Below, in pieces: positions 55,719 through 64,000 of a stretch of DNA of 64,000 nucleotides. The stretch is taken from positions 3,490,001 to 3,554,000 of the forward strand of contig NC_089241.1 of the NCBI RefSeq assembly GCF_000512585.2, in the 5' to 3' direction. The DNA is from Kwoniella bestiolae CBS 10118 (lineage: Eukaryota; Basidiomycota; Tremellomycetes; Tremellales; Cryptococcaceae). The position numbers were made by a program, and so were the translations under genes. Under the pieces are notes generated by a model. It was given only the letters and a program-made list of their open reading frames with translations, did not search any database and was not told the DNA's origin. Position 1 is the stretch's first letter; the number at the start of each line of letters is the position of its first letter.

Positions 55719-58700
55719 TCAACCCTTCCTCGCTGCTCGAATCATACCCGACAGCGAAGTGAGTGGAGCGCAGGTATCGAAGAACTCGTGCTATACCGAT
55801 GATTGATCATCCATCAGCACTGAATATCCAAGTAATGTTTTTCATCTGCCATGGACTCACCCGTAAGAGCTGATCGGCCGTGGGCCTAATCTCCGCATCG
55901 ACCGTCAAAGTACACCTCAAGTAATCCCTGAATTTGCTACTCAGTCGATCCCAATCTTTCACCTTGGGCGTACCGTTCGTGGCGATGAGGTATAACGCTC
56001 GGACGGGGTTTTCGTTGAGGTAGGGTGGTTCACCTTCGAGCATTTCTATGGGGTCGAACGGAAAAGTGTCAGTTTGGCTCTCAAAGGAGACTAGACACCT
56101 GAAGTTGACAAACTAGAAGGAGAGTATGCGCGAGTGATGAAGTCGAGATAGCACTCACCAATGGCCAAAATACCTAACGACCAGATATCAACCTTTGGAC
56201 CATACTCGTTTCGCTTGACTACCTCGGGTGCCATCCAGTAAGGCGTACCGACCATGGTAGTTCGTTTGGTATGTAATGGATCTGCGATTCTCGCACAGAA
56301 ACCAAAGTCGGCTGGGTAGCAGATCAAACAAGATCTTCAGTAAAACGACTCCAATCACATACTACATCCAATGTCCCACCCCGATTGCTAGTAGGATAGG
56401 AGGAGGAGAAGAAGAAGAAGAAGAAGAATCCACTCACTCAATTTCACATCCCCATTAATGGACAACAAGATATTATCACTCTTAATATCTCTATGAATGA
56501 CCCCCTTGGAATGTAAATGTCTCAGACCCTCACAGACCTCTCTCGATACAGCAGCAATCTGAGCCTCAGACATGCAATGGGCAGTGACCACATCCGTCAG
56601 ACTTCCACCTTCCATATATTCCATTATCACCCATAAATCTCCTTTCCAAAGGTACGAGTCCTTGAAGTTTACTATATTCGGATGGGCCGATTCTCTCATT
56701 ACCAGGATTTCATTTATGATGAGATCCTGTTTGGGTTGTTTCTCGAGGTTCATCTGCTTGATGGCTACGGGGTATCCTTGTCGATCATGACATGTGTATA
56801 CACCTCCAGACGCACTACATAAAACCCCAATTATCAGCTACGAGTTATTAGGACTCATCACGAAGCTGACATCACTCACCCCTGACCAATCTTCACGAGA
56901 CTCTTATATACTTGATTAGGATCACCAGGTGTACAGATAGCCTGCAATTGCCTGATAACCTCTTCGTTCTCCTTTTGCTTATCCCTTCTTCTAGGAGTAG
57001 CACCACCCTGTTGTCTGCTCGTCCCTCCCTGCGTTTGATTCCTTGCCAATCCAGCACTTCCAGATCCTGAAGGCGAAGGACCTTGCGCTCGTTGACCTTG
57101 GCCTTGTTGCGAGTGGGATTTACCCATCGGGACTGAGCCTGATCCAGATGCGGTGGGTTTGGAAGTAGGAGCACGAGTTGTGTTGGCTCGATCGAGGGGT
57201 TTTTGTTTGGGTGGATGGGTTGGTGGCGTACGCTGGGAGTAAGACCTGTCGAGCGGTGAAGTGCCAGAAGAAGATGATTGACCAGGTGCCAGACGAGCAG
57301 GTTTGGTAAGTTCAGATGGAGGTAATCGGCCAGGTGGAGCGGGAGGCGGTCGTTCAGCTTGCATTCGAGGTGGACCAGGTTTGGCAGGGGGAGCAGGAGC
57401 GGCTCGCTGTAGAAAACCAGGTCTCAGCTTAGTCGACGACCTCACCGGCTGCGGGTAAGAAAAGAAAGCTGACACTTACAGGATTGGCAAATTGGCTCAA
57501 TGCGCCTCCTTCCGAGCTACCTTCTCTCGACATCGACATGTCTTTGGGCGGTAAGCCAGGTGAATCGGGTGTATTGGCAGGTCCGGCATTTCTCATCTTC
57601 TGCCAGACCTCGTCCTCTTGGTTTTCCTGTTGGGCATCTCGGTTCTTGAAATATTGGACGACGGCAAGCACCTGTACGAGGGACCGACTTTAGCCAAAGA
57701 AGCGATATCTCCGATCGCTGATGCCAACTCACCTCATTAGGGTTCTCTTCCTGTTCTGCTCGGGTGATACCGTTTTCATCCAAAATTTTCTGCCATTCTT
57801 GTGGCATACCGGTGTCTACATGGACGAGTTAATACGGATCCTCGGGGCTAGGTTTAGATTTAACTCACATTGTCCGGTGTTATAGTCAAAGCCGACGTGA
57901 GTAAGATGGATGGGGTCGTAAGGGGTGGAAATGACGGGAGGTTTACTTGTAGTCAGGAGGTCTGGAGTTGTCTCGTCAGCTCATACATCACAACATGAGA
58001 TGGGTATGGAATCATGTGCATAACGAATCAGAGTACGCGAGCAAGTGAAACCAACATCAGGTGCAGGATGAAAGTGCACGACTGCATCGGAGAAGCAGAA
58101 AGGAAGAAGAATTGATGTTCGCTCTCACTCACCACTCATGAACCCAAACACACTCTTCTTATCCTTACTGCTCTTCCCCGTCCCACTTCTATTCCTGCCA
58201 ATCGTACCCGGATCCTTAGGCAGTTCCTTATCTTTCGGTTCACCTACTTGAAGGGGTACGCCAACGCCCAACCCGATCTTAGCATCTTCGAAGCTCTTCT
58301 CTAAATTCTGGGTAGAGTATGGGTTGACAGGCGCACTGATAGGTTGATGTTGGAGTGGAGGAGGTTGTTGGACAGGGAGGAAAGTCGAGTTGTTGGTTGA
58401 CGGGCTGTTCGTGATATTGGGGTTGGGACTTCTGGAGGTGGTAGGTGACATTGGGTCCCAGCCGTTTGATCCTCCACCTGGATGTTCACCTAATGGCAAG
58501 GTACCTGCTCTGGTTGGTCTAGGTGGGGGCAATACTCCGTTTGAACTGTTGGAGGACATGACCATGTTGTTTGCATAGGACGCGCCAGCAGAGTATCTAT
58601 TGGGGTTGGGCGAGTTGGTGGATGATTTGTATCCACTTGATGGTTTGGATGATGAGGATGTGGAAGGGTAATTCTGGGATTCCCTCCTTGAGCCTGGAGG

Positions 58701-59018
58701 AAGTGGTGCTGCGCGAGACGGTTGAAGGCTGGTAGGGGAATCATATCCCATAGGAGTGGAAATGACGGGTGATCTGTACGCTGATGGTGCACCTATACCG
58801 TTCTGATGTTGAGGAGGTGCTTGAGGGATACGTGGTGATGAGGTGTTACTTGATGCTGAAGCTGATACCATTCCTAACGAGACGTCTGTCCCGGCTGAAT
58901 AGTGTGCACTGTTCCTTGATGGTCGATGGTATTCGACCGTGCGAGAGACAGCAGGGGGAGGCTGGTGAGAATCAGGATGGGGATTGGGTGTCATGGGCGT
59001 AGCTCCGGTATCTGTCAT
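55719..59018 (-). CDS. STE20: PAK-family Ser/Thr kinase (STE20-like) with CRIB domain
   Basis: p21-activated kinase controlled by Cdc42/Rac, acting in mating, polarity and filamentation. The start at 59018 (MTDTGATPMTPNPHPDSH) opens a ~300-residue low-complexity Ser/Pro/Asn region. The CRIB domain is ISTPYDPIHLTHVGFDYNTG followed by FTGMPQEWQKILDENGIT. A Pro/Ser-rich linker includes PAPPAKPGPP and PPPAPPGRLPP, likely SH3 ligands. The kinase domain has KIGQGASGGVYTC, VAIKQMNLEKQPK (VAIK lysine), WVIMEYMEGGSLTDVV, catalytic VIHRDIKSDNILL, TDFGFCARI (DFG), the activation segment KRTTMVGTPYWMAPEVVKR, and the end DLLRHEFF-type region to 55719. There is no PH domain, so it is STE20/PAK1 rather than CLA4. 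Full catalytic residues are present. Confidence 0.93.
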
Positions 59019-60716
59019 CGTAGCAACCAGATCAGGGAACAGAATGAAAGAAAAGGAAAATGATTATGGATTGATGGTGATGATAAGGAAAGAAAAGGAA
59101 CAGGAAGATGATATATCATCAGCGTTGAGCTAGTTAGGTGAAACGACCAAAGAAAACAAAAAGACGTTTTTTCATGATGGTGTTCTGAGTCACTCACATG
59201 ATGCTTGGGGATGACGGATTTGCCTCTTGGGGCTGGTGTTGCTTCCTGACATTGTAGAAATGATGAGTGATGGTGGCGAGGTATCAACAACACCACGTAT
59301 GCTTCTTCTGTGTGTGATCAATGATTGATGGATGGATGGTTGGTATGGTGCTAGTGTTGATTTACCATGGGAAAGGAAGGATCGTCCCTTCTTGTCTCTT
59401 CCCTCTAGTTGCACTGTTTCACTTTGACTTGATGCTTCTGTCTTGTCTTGTCGGATGAGGAAGGTATGATCAACTGATCTGATGGTGGTCAAGCAAGTAT
59501 TGATGAATTAGAAAGACGTGTTTCAATGTTGCGATTCAATTCAAAAGCAGATGTCGATGTTGTGAGGGTGTTATCGTTGATTATATCGGAACACAGCGCG
59601 CGTCCACTTTGCTTGATTTTGACCTTTTGACAATCTTCTTTCTGCTTTTATATACGTATATAGACTATTTGTTTCTAGTTGTCTTTCTACCACTTCTATG
59701 CTCTAATGACCGATGTTGAAGAGTTCAAGTCGAGGATGTACCGTCCCCCGTTGTGAAGCGACTGGTGAGCGGTGGGATCAAATGTGGGTTGTAGTGATCC
59801 GACTATCTGTTCCTTTCTTCCTCCTAAAGGCAGTGAGAGTGAGAGATGAGAATTCGGCCGGGCTGGTTCTGCAGGTTGTAGGTTGATTGGGGAGGGAATG
59901 GTCGTACAAGATGAGCTATGGACATCGAGGTTAGTGATGTTTTAGGGTGATGGTCAAGCGTGTATAGGTAGGTGGGTATCAAATCTGTAACAAGGAGAGC
60001 AGGGGGAAACAACCGCACCGCAAGAAAGAAAAAAAGGTCCGAGCGGGGGAGGGGGAGGGGGTGTATGGTGAAATATCAAAAACAGTGACACGCGATTAAG
60101 GTTATGGTATATGGTTTTCGGTATGAGTGAACCTTGTATCTATCTATTACTCACCTAAACTGTGTGCGTGTGTGTATGTATGCTGTACGGTTCTATCTAT
60201 AAACCTATGAATCCATGATGCTATGCAGTAAAATGATGATGCAAAGAAAGCATGGCTGAAATGATGTGTTGTGGCAGATAGATAGTAGTATCCTGTATGG
60301 ACTCGTACCTGTGCACGTTGTCATTGCATCCGTCCATCGTGCATCGTGGATCCAACTTGGAACCATCCCATCAACTCAAAACAGCGGTCATGGCCGTAAA
60401 AACCATGCGATCGAATGGACCGGGTCGGGGCTTGCGACTTGCTCTTACTCGTTGAGCTCGGACCCACCCTACAAAAAGGTGGATTACGGCATTACGCGGA
60501 ACAGGGTGATCATGAGGGATGTGGCGCTGAGGAGTAAGATGAGTGAGAAAGTGATGATGACACGACTTTTATGGGAATGGGAGATGGGAATGAGGGGCAC
60601 CTTTGGATGAGTGGTTGAGTGGGTGACATTCATGTTGATACACTTCCTCTTTGCTTTTATAACACTATATCTAACTTGATCTTACTAAATACCAACGAAC
60701 AAGGAGGAAAGAGAAC
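59019..60716. other. Long 5' region between STE20 and the syntaxin gene
   Basis: About 1.7 kb without a convincing gene. It contains pyrimidine-rich tracts, a run of three GGGGG blocks at 60045-60061, and small open frames without domains (for example 60266-60610). It probably carries a long 5' UTR and promoter for STE20 on the minus strand and the promoter of the syntaxin gene on the plus strand. Confidence 0.5.
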
Positions 60717-62246
60717 ATGGCACCTATAAACCATACATCCTCTTTTCAATCAATCTTATCAGACAAACTATCCTCCATACCACCCTCAACACGATCCAAA
60801 TCACCTTCGAGGGTTAACGATCATTCCAGGAAAGGTAAAGGTAAAGGAAAGCAGCAGGATGTGGAAGACGAAGAAGATTTCTTGAAAGAAGCTTATCGTA
60901 TAGTCAGTCAGCTAGCTTCATACAGCAAAGCAGACACTAGAGCTGATATACCATGATTCCGTTGAAATAGCACCAACACCTCACATCCCTTTCACGCCTA
61001 ATATCATCCGTTCGTAAACCCTATCTCTCAACTATCGAGCCTCCACCCTTATCTCGCCGAGCCCATACTACTCATACTGGAGAAGATGGGAACGAAGTAG
61101 ATGAGTGGAAGAGGTGGGAGAAAGTGAAGTACCTGACAGATAGGGAGAGGGATGAGATTGATTTGAGGGCGAGGATGATTTTAAGGAGATGTAAGGAGCG
61201 GGTAGGTGTGTTGGAAGTTGGTGAGCAAGGTGAGTGGGATGTTCTGTCTACCTTAAGCGATATTCGGATATACGTGTTTCTTCTTGGTCCCAATGAATGG
61301 AACCGCTCTGCTCCACAAGTGTCGTCGCAGCACAAGTTGTTTCTTCCCTTTGTATCAAACAGACATATTCCCATTCAACCGTATCTTGGCAGAGAATAGT
61401 TTGCTCCCGCTCCCTCTGTTCATCAGCCTCAATCGTGCTCAGAAGTATCCCAGTATACTAATCTCATGCAAACATCCATCAGCGCGCAAATCCAAAACCC
61501 CCTCATCAGCTATATCATCCACCAAATCCACCGTCCTATCCTTCCTCCCCTCTTTAATCCCTCTCGACGCTTCCTCCTCCACCTCAACATTCCAACCACT
61601 CATCAACGCCCACAGAGCATCGGTACTATGGACTCTCAACGATTTCTTAACCAAATTAACATCGAGTGTCAGTGATCTGCAGGAAGAAAGGTTCAAACGT
61701 AAACAGGAGAGAATGAAATCGCTGGGTTCAAATGCCAGTATCGAAGCGACCCAGCTGAGCAAAAGCAGTAGAAATAGGAAAATACCGGATGGAATGGTAG
61801 TGGGAGTGGATGATCCTGCATTCTCATCCGTTCCATCTTCAGATCCCCACCTCAACCCCACCAATAGTCAAGATTTAGGCATAGGCATAATAGACTCCTC
61901 AACATCGACCGACCAACTAAGTTCAGAGCAAATCCAGCAATTCGAATCCGAAAATAACATCCTCCTCGAAAACATGTCCACTACCCTTTCCAGCGTCTTA
62001 TCTGCCGAAACCAGCTTAATGGAAATTAGTAAGCTCCAGAACGAGCTGATCCAGCACCTATCCTCTCAGACAGAGATGATTGATCAGCTTTACTCTGAGG
62101 CGATCGATTCGGTAGGGTCGATGGATAAGGCCAATGAGCAACTGAAAAAGGCAAGGGAGAATAATAGGGAGGGGAGAGTGTTTTTGTTGGTTTTTCTTAT
62201 TGGGGCGAGTTTGGGACTGTTATTTTTGGATTGGTATTCTAGTTAG
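60717..62246 (+). CDS. Syntaxin-18/UFE1-type SNARE protein
   Basis: ER Qa-SNARE for retrograde Golgi-to-ER traffic. The start at 60717 (AACATGG) gives MAPINHTSSFQSILSDKL and a basic segment, then FLKEAYRI, and an exon beginning HLTSLSRLISSVRKPYLSTI, the Syntaxin-18 N-terminal domain. Later, EVDEWKRWEKVKYLTDRERD is the conserved helix. After introns come INAHRASVLWTLNDFLTKLT and LQEERFKRKQERMKSL. The SNARE motif runs through QQFESENNILLENMSTTLSS, ETSLMEISKLQNELIQHLSS and IDQLYSEAIDSVGSMDKANE. It ends in a tail-anchor helix, VFLLVFLIGASLGLLFLDWY. This is the standard layout of UFE1/STX18. Confidence 0.85.
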
Positions 62247-62555
62247 TAGGCGATCTTCTGTTTTTTGTACCTTCAGGTATGTCATGAAGGCGACGTACGG
62301 GTACTCGCGGTGCGATGGATACATGAATTTATATCATCGTTGTGCAAGCTACCGGTAGATCAATTTGAATTACCATTATATGTACATGTTGATGCATGTT
62401 GGTAAAGTCTATCTCTAATCTGAATACAACCATATACATATCACTTCTACTCCATCCTGTGACAATCCCTTCTCACGATCTAAGTGAGACCAGCCTCTTA
62501 CTAGCTATGACAGGTTTCTATCTCAAGACATTCACCACGTCCGTGAGATTACACC
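62247..62555. other. Intergenic region between convergent genes
   Basis: About 310 bp between the syntaxin stop and the lipid-kinase stop. No gene or repeat seen. Confidence 0.45.
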
Positions 62556-64000
62556 CTAAGCAAAGACGTAAAACCCTTTACCATCTTCCTTCTTCTCCTC
62601 CAATCCGACCCTCGCAACCCCTCCCTCAGGAATAACATGCAACGCCCCATCAGCACACACCAATCTCGCATTCCCCTTTTCCAGCCCCTCCAGCCCGCCG
62701 ATACCTCCCAGGGTAATGACCGGCTGCCATTCGAAGGAAGTACATCTAAATACTTCTACGACAGGTTCACCCTCCCCTTTGATCTCTAGCACATACCCCT
62801 CTTTCTCTCTAGGTGGGAAAGTGAGATTCACATGATTCCCATTAGAATAGGCATTACCTACCACCTCGAACGCTCTCTTGCTCATCACCTCTTTTCTTTC
62901 TGAGGGTGTAGCGGAGGTTATGAGTGGGTCTCTGGATGGTCGGATTATAGTAATGTATATATACGGTTGATCGTTGGGTTTGGTAGGTTTTAGAGTGGTA
63001 AGAGGAGAAATCACGAATGAAGGTTCAAGACGATCTACTGTAGATGTACTGAGGAAATATGAGAATGGTCCGTTCACTCTTATACTCTTCTCTGTTGAGT
63101 CAGGGATGGTATAAGGCTTGACCCAGTCCCCTTTCTTGGCATCCCACTGATCTACCATCCCACCCTCCCCCTCGGAATGCAGCGTAACATTCGCATAGAA
63201 AAGCTTTGACGCATTCTCTTGCGCGGCAATCTTGAACCTCTCCGTACTTGGATGTGTAGCTCGGAGTCGTTCTGAATCCTCCAGTATTGCTGCGTGGAGT
63301 GAGGTAGACAGGACGACGTGGGAATGTAGTTCTTCGATTGCACCGGGTTGTGATGACGACGAAAGGACGGTTTTGGTTATTGGGAGGTATACGGGAATGA
63401 ATTTTGAAAGGAAAAAGAAGAATGAGGAGAGGGTGTATAGTGTCTCTTCGGGCAGGGATAGGGTGGAGGGGAGGATGTTGATGAGTGATTGATTGGACAG
63501 GGTTGAGGAAGGTGGGAAGAGGGAGGAGTAGAGGGCGTTTGCCTATCATTACAGAACAGAGTATCGAGTTAGCGGGGGGACCACTTTTCTGGGTGATGTA
63601 ATGTACCGAGTGAATGAGATGATGAGATGGACGTGGATTATACTTGATCTGACCAAGGAAGAAGAGAACTCACAGTACCATATGGGAATAACACCACTTC
63701 CCATCTTACTTCTTGTGATGATACACCTTCCATAAACTCGTGGAACGTGCCATCACCACCTACTATACCTACGATTACTGCACCTTCCTTTTCGTTCTGA
63801 GATGAGAGCATGGTCTTGGCAATATTACCTGCATCTCCTGGCGAGGTGGTAGTGTGGATTTCATGGGGGATAGAAAGATGCTTGAGGATTGGGATGATAG
63901 TTTGATTTGCGACTACACATGGGATCAGCTTTAGTGATATCCTTCACACATCGCTCATAGTTGAGATATCTAGTGAATAGATGTATGTATGATACTCACA
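62556..64000 (-). CDS. Diacylglycerol/sphingoid-base kinase catalytic-domain protein (partial)
   Basis: Lipid kinase of the DAGK/LCB fold; the N-terminus lies beyond the right edge. Readable parts are the pre-catalytic helices IIPILKHLSIPHEIHTTTSP, then IVGIVGGDGTFHEFMEGVSS with the GGDGT nucleotide motif, and VVLFPYGTANALYSSLFPPS. Later exons continue through SKLFYANVTLHSEGEGGMVD, PFSYFLSTSTVDRLEPSFVI, YIYITIIRPSRDPLITSATP and the C-terminal EWQPVITLGGIGGLEGLEKG to DGALHVIPEGGVARV, stopping at 62556. It phosphorylates diacylglycerol or long-chain bases by family knowledge; the sequence does not separate these. About three introns are visible. Confidence 0.83.

Noticed and set aside
56409..56427. 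GAA-type trinucleotide run inside STE20
   Set aside because: It lies in an intron and on the transcribed strand forms the pyrimidine tract next to the splice site; ordinary.
60266..60610. 114-codon plus-strand frame in the STE20 upstream region
   Set aside because: No domain or conserved pattern; lies in a long upstream region.

Overview
This is a nuclear DNA window from a basidiomycete yeast, most likely of the order Tremellales (Cryptococcus/Kwoniella-like). The support is dense genes on both strands, many short GT-AG introns of about 45-70 nt with CTNAY-type branch points, very small exons, and recognisable fungal proteins (Zn2Cys6 regulator, PAK kinase STE20, MAK16, MED4, COX23, QCR7, AP-2 sigma). 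The species call is inference. No rRNA, tRNA, CRISPR or bacterial-type operon was seen.

Left end (about 1-12 kb): an accessory catabolic gene cluster. It holds an NCS1 uracil/allantoin-type permease, a DHA2-type MFS transporter, a Zn2Cys6 regulator, a complete PuuE-type polysaccharide-deacetylase/allantoinase-family enzyme, a second divergent copy cut off at half length, and an amidase-signature enzyme that is also cut off. Three promoter regions of the cluster share an inverted CGG-N7-CCG element beside GATAAG sites, and the region upstream of the regulator gene contains a 26-bp perfect palindrome with GATAAG/CACGTG/CTTATC. The cluster looks like a nitrogen-regulated system for importing and hydrolysing a cyclic or acyclic amide or ureide. 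The two truncated genes meet tail to tail at one point, as if a deletion had fused them.

Middle-left (12.9-22.4 kb): a Ser-rich orphan gene, a metallo-beta-lactamase-fold hydrolase with a 4-nt microexon and a recent 568/571-bp tandem duplication over its 3' end, a secreted intradiol dioxygenase, and AP-2 sigma.

Middle (22.7-37.1 kb): a type II membrane dipeptidyl aminopeptidase, the copper P-type ATPase CCC2, a kinase-like gene with a damaged splice acceptor, COX23, a PQ-loop membrane protein and QCR7.

Orphan region (37.4-42.9 kb): two lineage-specific hypothetical genes, one frameshifted pseudogene and a 140-bp imperfect hairpin, with longer gene-poor gaps.

Right part (42.9-64 kb): a GH71 alpha-1,3-glucanase, an LPA-type acyltransferase, a DUF1640 mitochondrial coiled-coil protein, MAK16, MED4, a TVP38/TMEM64 protein, STE20 with a long 5' region, a syntaxin-18/UFE1-type SNARE, and a diacylglycerol/sphingoid-base kinase cut by the window edge. 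These are ordinary housekeeping or cell-wall genes. Exon joins were read by eye, so gene ends are better supported than every internal splice site.
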